IMG/VR virus record: IMGVR_UViG_3300050821_003760 | Location: 1 to 24,615 of that record | Direction: 5' to 3' (one strand) | Length of the DNA: 24,615 nucleotides | DNA from: a virus | Shown: positions 7,399 to 14,697 of the stretch, in pieces | Position numbering within the stretch: the stretch's first letter is position 1 | Layout: each line of letters starts with the position of its first letter | The notes under the pieces: model-generated | Told to the model about the DNA's origin: nothing | What the model saw: the letters and a program-made list of their open reading frames with translations, nothing else | The model's database searches: none | Translations under genes and position numbers: made by a program

Positions 7399-8336
7399 TG
7401 GATTCTCCCCTCGCGGCGATCCTTCTCAAGCCGCTGGAGTTCGCGCGCATACTCCTGCGTCGTCATCCCCGAAATCGAGGCGGCCTCGACCTGCTCGCGC
7501 GTCAGGCGCACCACCTTGGTGGTCGAGGAGCCGTCACCATTTCCGCCGCGCGATGGCGGCAACGAGGCGGGTTGGGTCTCAGTGCGGCCGCCGGCCGGCT
7601 TCGAGGTGTCGGACAAAACTTGCTCCTGCCGCAGGCGCGGGGCCGGGGTGGGGTCTGGTCGGCCATCGGACGAGCCGATCTTGAGCGTCCGCTCGACCGC
7701 CGCGAAGTACTCGGCGCTGTCGAGGGCGTAACCATCGGTCTCGGCGAGATTGTGGGCGGCTAGCAGGCGCCGCTGCTTCACTGGGTCGCGGGCGAAATCT
7801 GGGTGCGCCCTGATCCAGGCGGCGGACGGGTCGGTCAACTGCCGCGCCATCTGCTCGACCGGGTCGTTTACAGGGGCCGGCGCTGTCGGCGTCGGCTTCG
7901 GTGCGGCCTTCAGGCTCTCCAGGCCGGTCTCGAGCTGCAGCTGCTCGGCGGCCTTGCGGGAGATCTGGCTCTGCAGCTTGGCTGCCGCGGAGAAATCTCC
8001 CGCAGCCCAGGCGTCGGCCAAGCCGGCCTCCATCGCCGCAATGTCCTGCTTGACCGCCGCGATGGTCGTTTCGACCATGGTGACGTTGGTGTCCTGCACC
8101 TCGCCGCGGGCGGCCGCCTCGGCTCTGGCTGCGGCATTGGCCCGAGCATTCGCCGCGGCGATCTCGGCATCCTTGGCGGCCAGTTGGGTGCGGAGCGCCT
8201 CGGCGCCCTCTTCCGGAGACACCGCGCGGCGCTGGGGCTCGGCGGCGGGAGCCTTGGCGCCCGTGTCGGCGAGGAACTCCTCGGTCCCCGGGATCGGGTC
8301 GTCCTCGATGATGATTTCGAGATCGTCGTCAGGCAT
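7395..8336 (-). CDS. Scaffolding-like protein (putative)
   Basis: 313 residues, acidic at the start (MPDDDLEIIIEDD), with a long Ala/Glu/Lys-rich helix predicted from about 45 to 145 (ALRTQLAAKDAEIAAANARA and following). A proline-rich linker follows, then a helical segment with DPSAAWIRAHPDFARDPVKQ (about 169-188). The short basic C-terminal helix (LTREQVEAASISGMTTQEYA then EL...EKDRREGR) is typical of scaffolds that contact coat subunits. Size, charge pattern and position between portal and coat genes fit a phage internal scaffold. No protease motif is visible. Confidence 0.7.
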   Translation of the reverse strand: MPDDDLEIIIEDDPIPGTEEFLADTGAKAPAAEPQRRAVSPEEGAEALRTQLAAKDAEIAAANARANAAARAEAAARGEVQDTNVTMVETTIAAVKQDIAAMEAGLADAWAAGDFSAAAKLQSQISRKAAEQLQLETGLESLKAAPKPTPTAPAPVNDPVEQMARQLTDPSAAWIRAHPDFARDPVKQRRLLAAHNLAETDGYALDSAEYFAAVERTLKIGSSDGRPDPTPAPRLRQEQVLSDTSKPAGGRTETQPASLPPSRGGNGDGSSTTKVVRLTREQVEAASISGMTTQEYARELQRLEKDRREGRIQ

Positions 8337-8348
8337 CGTGATCGCTCC

Positions 8349-8738
8349 CTACCACACCATGTCCGGATCAGGGACGCGCCCGTCGATGCGGTCGTCCCGA
8401 ATGACGCGGCAGATTTTGCCGTTGATCTTCAGCGGGAAGCTGTTCGAGGTGCGGAACCACACCCAGTCGCCGATCGCCGCCTTGTCGTCGAAGGCGTAGG
8501 CCTCGGTATCGACGAAGGCCTGGGGCCCAAGCTGGACAACGAGGCCGACCTTGCCCTGGAACTGGTCCTCGTCGCGGGTGCTGTCGGTGAGGATGATGCC
8601 GCCCTTCGTCTTCTCGGGGCGCTCATAGACCGCGACCAGCACCAGGTTGCGCCAGACGAGGCCCGAGGGAATGGACCCGAGCTTGTCGTAGATGACCTGC
8701 TTGGGGTCGATGTCGTGGATCATCTGCGCGGCTGGCAT
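8349..8738 (-). CDS. GroES-like co-chaperonin (phage Cpn10 homologue)
   Basis: 129 residues. The core aligns by eye with GroES: NLVLVAVYERPEKTKGGIIL (31-50) corresponds to the GroES beta strand plus mobile loop (…ETKSAGGIVLT), followed by FQGKVGLVVQLGP (60-72) for the RGEVLAVG strand and AIGDWVWFRTSNSFPLKING (88-107) for VGDIVIF. A roughly 28-residue N-terminal extension and a C-terminal RIDGRVPDPDMVW are extra. T4 gp31 and related phage proteins replace host GroES to fold a coat protein. The position two genes before the coat gene suggests the same here. The GGIIL tripod that binds GroEL is intact. Ribosome site AAGGG lies upstream; the preceding gene's stop is two bases away. Confidence 0.82.
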   Translation of the reverse strand: MPAAQMIHDIDPKQVIYDKLGSIPSGLVWRNLVLVAVYERPEKTKGGIILTDSTRDEDQFQGKVGLVVQLGPQAFVDTEAYAFDDKAAIGDWVWFRTSNSFPLKINGKICRVIRDDRIDGRVPDPDMVW

Positions 8739-8740
8739 TG

Positions 8741-8953
8741 TTATCCCTTGTTCAAATCCGTCTCTGCTTCGTCACACCATCCGCGCAAATCTGTCAATGC
8801 CCTGATGTAGCCGACCTTCTCGCGGTAGTCGGCGAAGTCGGCCACGCCGGCCCCTGTGCCGATCTGTGTGCAGAGGTCCTCGCGGATGGCCTCGACCCGC
8901 TTCATGAGGATTTCGGCGAAGCGGTTGTTGTAGGTGACGGAGACGCCGGCCAT
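8741..8953 (-). CDS. Small helical hypothetical protein
   Basis: 70 residues, mostly helical, with IREDLCTQIGTGAGVADFAD (23-42) and YREKVGYIRALTDLRGWCDE (43-62). The shape (amphipathic helices, paired cysteines C28 and C60) resembles short uncharacterised genes between portal and scaffold genes of phages. Its ATG overlaps the stop of the upstream gene by one base (TGATG), and the GroES-like gene begins two bases after its stop. Function unknown; perhaps a head-completion or adaptor protein. Confidence 0.7.
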   Translation of the reverse strand: MAGVSVTYNNRFAEILMKRVEAIREDLCTQIGTGAGVADFADYREKVGYIRALTDLRGWCDEAETDLNKG

Positions 8954-9183
8954 CAGGCGGAAGCCTCGGTGAAGGACGGCGGATCATCGTACGACACGCG
9001 GCGGTACTCCTGGATCGCTTTCGCCATCGCGAGCTCCCGGCGCCGTTCATCCTCTCGGTCCCAGAACTCTGGATCGCAGCCCAACTTCACGAGTTCGCAG
9101 CTGAAAGCGTATACCGCTCGCCGGATTCGGCTCTCCTCGGTCGCGAAAACGCGGCGCTCGTAGTCCTCGGGACCGACTAGCAT
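8953..9183 (-). CDS. Small charged hypothetical protein
   Basis: 76 residues rich in Glu and Arg (YERRVFATEESRIRRAVYAF at 8-27, then DPEFWDREDERRRELAMAKA at 37-56). It lies in a tight run: its start overlaps the stop of the large Pro/Gly-rich gene by one base, and its stop overlaps the next start by one base. No motif was recognised. Codon use matches its neighbours, which supports real coding. Confidence 0.68.
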   Translation of the reverse strand: MLVGPEDYERRVFATEESRIRRAVYAFSCELVKLGCDPEFWDREDERRRELAMAKAIQEYRRVSYDDPPSFTEASA

Positions 9184-10517
9184 CAGTAGTGCCCGTCAAG
9201 CTCCTCGGCGCGCTTGCCGTAGTCCTCGATCTTCTCAAGCCGGCCGAGGCCACCGCCTCCACCGCCCTGGGTGTCGATCCGGCCACCGCGCTTGCGGGGT
9301 GGGGGCATCATCGGGGGCGGGCCACCTGGGGGCATTCCGGGCGGAGGCATGCCTGGAGGGCCTGCCATGCCTGGAGGCGGCATCGGTGGACGCGGCGGGG
9401 GCATCGGAGGCGGCATCGGCCCACCAGGGGACGGCATGGCCGCAGCCGGGTCCTGATGGCCGCCACCGGGGGCGATGACGATGTTGACACTCATCTTGCC
9501 GGCCTTGCCGGCTGAGCCGCCGCGCTTGCGGGCCAGCGCTCGGTTCTGCTGCGATTTGCTGGCTAAACTGTTGGCATCGTACGTCGTCTCGCGAGGCGCG
9601 GCCATGCGGTTGGTGCGAGACTTACTAGCCAGCGAATTGGCGTCATAGGTGGTTTCACGCATGCCGCCGCCCTTGGCGCGGTGCAGCACCTTGTCAGCCT
9701 TGGCGTCGATCTTCTCTTCTTCGCCTTTCGAGAGGCGGCCCTTGTGCTCCATCTCGGAGGCGCGTGCCTTCGCGTTGGCCGCGTGGCTCTTGTCGGGCAT
9801 CGGGTACTTGCGGGAGCCGGGCTCGCCGAAGTCACCCTTCGGCAAGCGATCACGCTCCTTGGTGTCCAGCTTGCCGCCGCGGGCCCGGGGATCTCGCCCG
9901 CCGTCGTGCTTCGAGAACTGCTCCTTGTAGAGCCTACCACCTTCGGCCCGATGCGGCTTCAGCGCCGAGGGCTTCACTTCGCGGTGGATGAGTTCCTCGT
10001 CTTCGCGCTCGTCAGAATGCTCTGCGGCGCCGCCCTTCTTCAGGCCTGCAGCCTTCGAGGCCAGCGAAGGGCCGTTCTGGAAGTTGAAGCGGCTGGACGG
10101 GACGCCGCTCTGGTTCGTCAGGCCGCCCGGCAGTAGACCGGCGAGCGCTGTGCCGCCGACATCCCGCTTGGCGCGGCCGCCCTTCTTCATCCCGCCTTCG
10201 TGCTTGATGCCGTCGCGCTCTTCGTTGGCCGACTTCACGTCGGCGTTCTCCCAGTCGTTGATCAGCGCTTTGCCGCCAGCCTTGCGCCGCGGACGCTTGC
10301 CGGCGTGGTGCATCGCCTCCTTGCCCTCGACGTGGCCGCCTGACTTGTAGTTGCGCCGCTTGGAGACAGGACGCGGCCCAGTCTGCACGTCGGCATGCAT
10401 GGGGCCAGCTTCGGTCCATGAACTCGCGTCCACCTTCTGGTGAGGATCACCCGAGTCGCCGAGCCTGCGGGCCTTCGCCTTCATCTCGGAGCGGTAGCGC
10501 TTGGACTCTTCGCTCAT
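9183..10517 (-). CDS. Large basic low-complexity protein with Gly-Gly repeats, a duplicated 14-residue peptide and a Pro/Met-rich tract
   Basis: 444 residues, low complexity throughout. At least nine basic-GG motifs occur (KSGGH, RKAGGK, MKKGGR, LKKGGA, RAEGGR, RARGGK, RAKGGG, and RKRGG twice). Residues about 236-283 contain a PMPDKSHAANAKARASEMEH-type helix as seen in other phage proteins. The peptide RETTYDANSLASKS occurs twice (287-300, 309-322). Then comes VNIVIAPGGG (about 343-352), a Pro/Met/Gly tract (about 358-412), and a C-terminal LGRLEKIEDYGKRA. Similar chimeric basic/proline-rich proteins lie beside portal genes in other alphaproteobacterial phages, with no known function. It may bind DNA or act as a flexible internal virion protein. 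It shares a module with the protein at 2437-2847. Confidence 0.75.
   Translation of the reverse strand: MSEESKRYRSEMKAKARRLGDSGDPHQKVDASSWTEAGPMHADVQTGPRPVSKRRNYKSGGHVEGKEAMHHAGKRPRRKAGGKALINDWENADVKSANEERDGIKHEGGMKKGGRAKRDVGGTALAGLLPGGLTNQSGVPSSRFNFQNGPSLASKAAGLKKGGAAEHSDEREDEELIHREVKPSALKPHRAEGGRLYKEQFSKHDGGRDPRARGGKLDTKERDRLPKGDFGEPGSRKYPMPDKSHAANAKARASEMEHKGRLSKGEEEKIDAKADKVLHRAKGGGMRETTYDANSLASKSRTNRMAAPRETTYDANSLASKSQQNRALARKRGGSAGKAGKMSVNIVIAPGGGHQDPAAAMPSPGGPMPPPMPPPRPPMPPPGMAGPPGMPPPGMPPGGPPPMMPPPRKRGGRIDTQGGGGGGLGRLEKIEDYGKRAEELDGHY
9552..9659 (-). repeat. Peptide repeat with maximally diverged codons
   Basis: Two copies of the 14-codon unit encoding RETTYDANSLASKS at 9618-9659 and 9552-9593, separated by an 8-codon spacer. 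The peptides are identical, yet 13 of 14 codons differ, all synonymously (only the GCC alanine codon matches). Identity is therefore conserved at the protein level, not as a recent DNA duplication. Confidence 0.9.
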
Positions 10518-10711
10518 GGCGTCGGTTCCTGATGGAAGTTGAGGCCGGGGCGAAGCGCCTTGTCGGCGTAGACATCAGGCACCCGCTCGATCACCGCAAT
10601 CGCTTCGGTGATCTCAGCTGCGGCCCGCTTGGTATCCGGCGGTTCCTTGCTCAGCGCGTCAATCGCGCGGGCCAGGGCTTTGATTGCTTCTTCGGCGTCG
10701 TCTCGGGTCAT
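10514..10711 (-). CDS. Small helical hypothetical protein (MTRD start)
   Basis: 65 residues from ATG 10711, which overlaps the upstream TGA by four bases (ATGA). An upstream in-frame extension to 11086 exists but runs over two better genes and is rejected. The protein is Ala/Glu/Lys-rich and helical (AEEAIKALARAIDALSKEP at 6-24, AAAEITEAIAVIERVPDVYA at 30-49). Its stop overlaps the start of the 444-residue gene by four bases. Function unknown. Confidence 0.65.
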   Translation of the reverse strand: MTRDDAEEAIKALARAIDALSKEPPDTKRAAAEITEAIAVIERVPDVYADKALRPGLNFHQEPTP

Positions 10712-10980
10712 CCCAGAGCCTTCGTGAAGTCGATCGCGGCCTGCAAAATGGCGATGCGATGAGCGGCGCTCAGAAAAGGAACCTTGCCATCTAGCGTGAG
10801 CATGTTCCCCTTCATGTAGACCGGCGACGGTCCCAGACCGCCGATCGTGTAGCAGGAGACCTCTTCGGCCCAAGCTCGCATCTGCTCCGGCTTGATGTCT
10901 CCCTGCGCTTTCTCGACAGCGGCGGCATCCGTCGGCTGGCGGTAGTTGAGAATGGCGTAAGCGTCGGCGTCTCGGGTCAT
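10708..10980 (-). CDS. Small hypothetical protein (MTRD start)
   Basis: 90 residues. It begins MTRDADAYAILNYRQPTDAA, has a WAEEVSCYTIGGLGP segment (37-51), and ends in a helix, AHRIAILQAAIDFTKALG. Both ends overlap neighbouring genes by ATGA. It shares its first four residues and first 12 bases with the genes on each side. No family was recognised. Size and placement suggest a soluble accessory protein of the late operon. Confidence 0.68.
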   Translation of the reverse strand: MTRDADAYAILNYRQPTDAAAVEKAQGDIKPEQMRAWAEEVSCYTIGGLGPSPVYMKGNMLTLDGKVPFLSAAHRIAILQAAIDFTKALG

Positions 10981-11288
10981 CGGTCGGCGACCTCAATCTC
11001 GATGGTCTCAAGCGCGTCTTCGCTGATGTCGGCCTCAAGCAAGCCATCCATCCAAATGAGGATGTCGTCAGCGAGCCTTTGGGCAACGTAGGAGCGATGG
11101 CCGCTGATCCGGTGGTCGATCATCTCAAGAAGCTTCTCGCGCCGGCCGTCCGGGTGAGCCATGCTCGTGAGTGCAACGCCGTCGCCGAGCTCGGGGGTTC
11201 CAAACGTTCCGCGCGAGTCGGTGAAGCCGGTGTGGCGCCCTCCGTCTTTCACAAAGTCGTGGAAGATGAGGGGATTGTCTCGGGTCAT
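10977..11288 (-). CDS. Small hypothetical protein (MTRD start)
   Basis: 103 residues from ATG 11288, overlapping the stop of the Cys-rich gene by four bases; longer in-frame extensions would run over that gene. The sequence is polar in the first half (HDFVKDGGRHTGFTDSRG at 10-27) and helical and acidic in the second (VAQRLADDILIWMDGLLEAD at 73-92). No catalytic motif is visible. It belongs to a four-gene coupled string after the portal gene. Function unknown. Confidence 0.66.
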   Translation of the reverse strand: MTRDNPLIFHDFVKDGGRHTGFTDSRGTFGTPELGDGVALTSMAHPDGRREKLLEMIDHRISGHRSYVAQRLADDILIWMDGLLEADISEDALETIEIEVADR

Positions 11289-11506
11289 TCCTGCTTGTCC
11301 TCGTAGAACACCGTACCATCGGGCGCCGTGATCTTCACGCGGTAGCGACCGCCCCCGCAAGAGCAATCGCTGTCGTCGTCTCCAGCCGCCTTGGCGAAAA
11401 AGTTGCCGCGATTGCAGTCGCAGGCGAAGTTGCCCTCAGACCAGACAAACTCGTGGGCGAAGTTGCCCTCGTAGGTCCGTGTAACACGAAGAGGGACGGG
11501 ACGCAA
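11285..11506 (-). CDS. Small Cys-rich phage protein (CxC...CxC), TTG start
   Basis: 73 residues. The only possible start in this frame after the portal stop is TTG at 11506, six bases downstream of the portal TGA and in the same frame as the portal. Shine-Dalgarno support is poor, so reinitiation or stop readthrough is possible. The core FACDCNRGNFFAKA (27-40), with C29/C31 and C48/C50 (CSC), then GRYRVKITAPDGTVFYED (53-70), is a pattern I associate with short uncharacterised phage genes. It probably binds a metal. The gene is real by conservation pattern, but its start is uncertain. Confidence 0.65.
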   Translation of the reverse strand: MRPVPLRVTRTYEGNFAHEFVWSEGNFACDCNRGNFFAKAAGDDDSDCSCGGGRYRVKITAPDGTVFYEDKQE

Positions 11507-11512
11507 AAGGCG

Positions 11513-13864
11513 TCAAGAGTCTTTGCCCTCGGCCTCTTCCTCGACCTTCGGGACCTCGCGCGCGGCCATCTCGGCGTCGTGCGCGTGGCCCAGCACGGTC
11601 TCCGTGAGGTGCAGCAAATCACTCCGATGCTCAGCCGCGCGGTCGGCCGCTTGGTTCTGGTTCTCGCTGGACAGCTTGTGCATGTCGAGGTGGAGACCGG
11701 CCTTTTTGGTCTCGGCGTCCATGAGCGACGCCTTTGCCTTCATCTCCGCGGCCGGGTCGGGCGGCGGTTCTTGTCCGGCGCCCAGCCCGGCCTGCTTCAC
11801 CTCGGCCGCCTTAGCCTGCGCCATGATCAGCGCCGCGATGCTCTTGCGGTCGTCGGCGCCGGCCTTGGTGGCCTCGGCCTGGCTCTTGGCCTGCATCGCC
11901 ACCAGCTCCGGCGGCGGCTGGCCCATCGCGCTTGGCGGCACGAAGAACTGGCTCGGATCGCCAAAGCCCAGCACGTTCTCGATCAGGAACGTGTCGACCT
12001 TGATCGGGTCGTAGAGGCTCTGGCTCTGCATCTGCAGCTGCTTCAGCCCCATGCCCTTCAACATACGTTGGGTGTGGCTCGCCGTGTTCGGGTCGGCCTG
12101 GGGAACCAAGTCGTGGTCGTCGAGCGCTTTGACGAACATCTCTGTCGTCCACTGGACGTTCGAGGGCTTGTCGTTGCGCAGGAAGCTATCGGGGTGCTCG
12201 CGGAACACGTCGACCAGCAGCTGGAACTCCTGCGCCTGGCTGGCGTGCATCCGCTTGTGCACCGAGTTCATCAGCTTGGTCGCCTGCTCGACCATGGCCA
12301 GAGTCGTGCCCACCGGGGCGTCTGCCTTGCCCTCGCCGACCTGCAACTCGGACGTGCCGCCGATCCGCTGGCCGTTCGTCTCCATGGTCTGCGTCAGCGC
12401 CATCAACGCCGGCATGTGCTGCGTGTTGTAGGGCAGCGGCATGATCGCGTCGCCGATCGACATGCCGTTGGTCTTCACCGGAGCGCCAGCGCCAGGCGCC
12501 ACCCTCGTCAGGTTAGAGTTCTGCCGCGTGCCGAAGTCGGCGATCAGGTAGCCGGGGAAATTGGCGAACATCCCGTTGTCGAGCATCTCGCGGTTGGCCG
12601 CGGTCAGCGCGTTGGTGGTGTTGCCCAGGATGTGCAGCAGGCCGATGTCGTAGAAGCCGAACCCGGGCACGAAGCTGTACTTCACGAAGGTCTGCCGGGC
12701 CTGGGGCAACTCCTCCTTGGCTTGGTTGAAGTTGCGCACCACCGACAGGACCTGCCGCGAGGTGACGTCGATCGTCACCCGATAGGGCACCTCGAGGCCG
12801 CTCTCCTTGCCCTTCCACTTGTGCTCGTAGCCCTTGATGTCGAGTTCGCAGTAGCACTCGTAGAACTCGCGATCTCGGTCCTCAGGCAGGCCCGGCTCGA
12901 CCGAGACGCCTTGCTGGCTCGCCTCCTGGCGCTTCAGCGAATCGACGTTCTCGGGCTTCGGGATGTCGGTGAGGTCGACGTCGCGGTAGACGCCGAGGAT
13001 CTGCATCCGGCGCACCGTCGAGGGCTTCACCATCATCTTGTGCGTGACACGGCGGGCGTTGGCGAGGTCGGTGGCGTCGTTCGAGACGATCAGGTCGTTG
13101 GCGTCGACCGTCTCGGAGACCGGTCGCATACGGAGCGGGCAGAAGTAGACCTTCTTGAACGAGGTGCCGGCGAAGCCGAACTTGAACAGCATCCTGTCCG
13201 TGTCCGGATAGTACTCGGGCGCCTCGGCGGTCAGGTAGTGGTTGAGGTCCGTCTCCAGAGCATCCGCTAGCGCGCCTTGGGCAAGCGGTGGGCCACCGTT
13301 GTGACCGATGGCGGGCGGCCCATTGGCGTCGTCCCTGACCTTCACGGGCCCGTCCGTGGGCAGCAACTCCGAGCGCGCGTTGGCCTGGAAGCGCAGGCAG
13401 GCCTCAAGCAACAGCGGGTGGCGCACCTTGCTCATCTGGCCTTCGAGCGAGTCGGCGCCGCTCGTGCCCGGAATCTCGATCTCCAGGCCCAGCAGCTTCA
13501 CGCCCTGGGTGACCGCCTCGATCCAACCCTGCCGGCTCGTGATGTCCGAGTCGATCCCGCGCAGCAGGTCCTCGGCGATGCGCGACAGCTCCATGTTGTC
13601 GATGCGGTCGGCGAGATTGGCGAACCAGCCGGTGTCGCGCTTGGCCTCCTCGTGGTCGAAGATCGGCTTGCCATCGAGGCTGATCGTGACCGAACCATCG
13701 TCGTGGTCGATCTTCACAACCGCGCCCTTGTCGTCGAGCGTGAAGGCATCGCCCCCACCCTCTTCGATCTCGACCTGGATGTCGCCGTGGTCGTTCGCGG
13801 CTGGCGGCATGCCGAAGGCCGTTCCGCCGACTAAGCGCAGGTTGGGAGGGGCGAGGCCAGCCAT
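11513..13864 (-). CDS. Portal protein (P22/podovirus type)
   Basis: 783 residues, long like P22-type portals. The N-terminal 75 residues form an extra acidic extension with a short beta region (VVKIDHDDGSVTISLDGKPI). The core begins near residue 76 with DTGWFANLADRIDNMELSRI and carries MSKVRHPLLLEACLRFQANA (144-163) then RSELLPTDGPVK, the portal hallmark. The C-terminal 150 residues are Ala/Lys/Glu-rich coiled coil, as in the portal barrel. It forms the dodecameric DNA gate at one capsid vertex and docks TerL. It is preceded by a hairpin-containing gap and followed by the Cys-rich gene in the same frame. Confidence 0.88.
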   Translation of the reverse strand: MAGLAPPNLRLVGGTAFGMPPAANDHGDIQVEIEEGGGDAFTLDDKGAVVKIDHDDGSVTISLDGKPIFDHEEAKRDTGWFANLADRIDNMELSRIAEDLLRGIDSDITSRQGWIEAVTQGVKLLGLEIEIPGTSGADSLEGQMSKVRHPLLLEACLRFQANARSELLPTDGPVKVRDDANGPPAIGHNGGPPLAQGALADALETDLNHYLTAEAPEYYPDTDRMLFKFGFAGTSFKKVYFCPLRMRPVSETVDANDLIVSNDATDLANARRVTHKMMVKPSTVRRMQILGVYRDVDLTDIPKPENVDSLKRQEASQQGVSVEPGLPEDRDREFYECYCELDIKGYEHKWKGKESGLEVPYRVTIDVTSRQVLSVVRNFNQAKEELPQARQTFVKYSFVPGFGFYDIGLLHILGNTTNALTAANREMLDNGMFANFPGYLIADFGTRQNSNLTRVAPGAGAPVKTNGMSIGDAIMPLPYNTQHMPALMALTQTMETNGQRIGGTSELQVGEGKADAPVGTTLAMVEQATKLMNSVHKRMHASQAQEFQLLVDVFREHPDSFLRNDKPSNVQWTTEMFVKALDDHDLVPQADPNTASHTQRMLKGMGLKQLQMQSQSLYDPIKVDTFLIENVLGFGDPSQFFVPPSAMGQPPPELVAMQAKSQAEATKAGADDRKSIAALIMAQAKAAEVKQAGLGAGQEPPPDPAAEMKAKASLMDAETKKAGLHLDMHKLSSENQNQAADRAAEHRSDLLHLTETVLGHAHDAEMAAREVPKVEEEAEGKDS

Positions 13865-13921
13865 CAGACGGCCAAGTAGGTTGCGGGGACTTCCGATGCA
13901 TCACCCGCACGATGAGCCGGG

Positions 13922-14035
13922 TTACTGGCCCGACTGCGCAGGGAAGGTGGAGAAACGACCTGCATCAGCTTTATGTGGCTCGCGCCCCGCCGAACGAGCC
14001 GAGGAGTTCCCCGCGCCCACGATAGGCGGGAACAT
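13922..14035 (-). CDS. Possible 37-residue gene ahead of the portal (weak)
   Basis: ATG 14035 to TAA 13922 is the only open frame in the 204-base gap between the portal and the next gene (MFPPIVGAGNSSARSAGREP and following). It has no good ribosome site, and its start lies at the edge of a hairpin (14006-14033). Composition is unremarkable. I list it as a possibility only; the gap is more likely a regulatory spacer. Confidence 0.15.
   Translation of the reverse strand: MFPPIVGAGNSSARSAGREPHKADAGRFSTFPAQSGQ
14006..14033 (-). terminator. Hairpin upstream of the portal gene
   Basis: Arms GTTCCCCGC (14006-14014) and GCGGGAAC (14026-14033) pair over eight bases with a single bulged C. It lies 36 bases after the stop of the small-gene chain (14069) and 142 bases before the portal start. 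There is no T-tract. A partial terminator or mRNA-processing site is possible. Confidence 0.4.
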
Positions 14036-14068
14036 GAGGCTCTAGGGCTCAGCCGTCAATGAGAGGCC

Positions 14069-14458
14069 TCAGGCGTTCCGGATATTGCGTCGCTGCGACT
14101 CGGTCTGGAACTTCAGCGCCAGTTCTTGCTTGGGCGTCAAGCCCATACCTGCGGCCTTCGCAGCCGCCTTCGCTTCCAAGGCACGGTTGGTGGCCTCGTT
14201 GAGCGCCATGCCGGGATCATAGCGGCGCGCGAGCCGCTCGCTCAGGATGCGCGCCTCGCTGTCTTGGTAGTCGAAGTGCGCTACGATAGTTTCTCGGATG
14301 GCGTCAATCTCCCGCTCGGCAAGCGCGGCGAACTTGGCGCGATCCATCTCGGTCGGCTGCTCAGCAACCAGGGCCCACAGATAGACGCGTCGCGCTCGCC
14401 CCTTGATCCAGCCGAGCACTCCGAAGTGAACGTGGCTCCAAACTTCCTTGAGGTTCAA
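14069..14458 (-). CDS. Hypothetical protein with TTG start
   Basis: 129 residues. The TTG start at 14458 is chosen because AGGAGG lies exactly 8 bases upstream and the codon overlaps the previous stop by four bases (TTGA). A longer version from 14524 would run 70 bases into the upstream gene. The protein begins (M)NLKEVWSHVHFGVLGWIKG, then has helical segments (DRAKFAALAEREIDAIRETI, SERLARRYDPGMALNEATNR). It could be a small head-completion or maturation protein; no family was recognised. It is last in a chain of seven coupled genes. Confidence 0.62.
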   Translation of the reverse strand: MNLKEVWSHVHFGVLGWIKGRARRVYLWALVAEQPTEMDRAKFAALAEREIDAIRETIVAHFDYQDSEARILSERLARRYDPGMALNEATNRALEAKAAAKAAGMGLTPKQELALKFQTESQRRNIRNA

Positions 14459-14697
14459 TGGATCAGCCTCCTCGGGTTGACGACCGGCGGCGGGTCGAAC
14501 TCCCGCTGAAAGAGCTTGATGCACTCCCGGGCCGCTTGGTCCTGGTCGTTCGCCTCGACGTCGTAGACCCGCGTCGGCAGGATGCGGCCGAGCATGGTCT
14601 TGCCGATCACGGTCACGCGGTAGGCGCTGTAGCTGATCCCTGGGATGCCGCGGCGCTGGGTGTCGGTGATCGTGGCTTGGCAGAGGATGCGGCTCAT
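14455..14697 (-). CDS. Small beta-rich hypothetical protein
   Basis: 80 residues from ATG 14697, overlapping the previous stop by ATGA. It has alternating strands (SRILCQATITDTQRRGIPGI, YSAYRVTVIGKTML) followed by a helix (NDQDQAARECIKLFQREFDP), a compact alpha/beta shape. Four-base overlaps on both sides make it an integral member of the chain. Function unknown. Confidence 0.65.
   Translation of the reverse strand: MSRILCQATITDTQRRGIPGISYSAYRVTVIGKTMLGRILPTRVYDVEANDQDQAARECIKLFQREFDPPPVVNPRRLIH

Noticed and set aside
6565-7731. 388-codon plus-strand frame opposite the scaffold region
   Set aside because: Antisense shadow of two supported minus-strand genes, with no ribosome site or recognisable domain.
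10712-11086. N-terminal extension of the gene at 10514-10711 up to 11086
   Set aside because: It crosses two better genes with ATGA junctions and the extra residues are Arg/Ser-rich shadow sequence.
11453-13270. 605-codon plus-strand frame opposite the portal
   Set aside because: Its His/Leu/Val/Arg-rich composition is a shadow of the portal gene in GC-rich DNA; the portal has clear family motifs.
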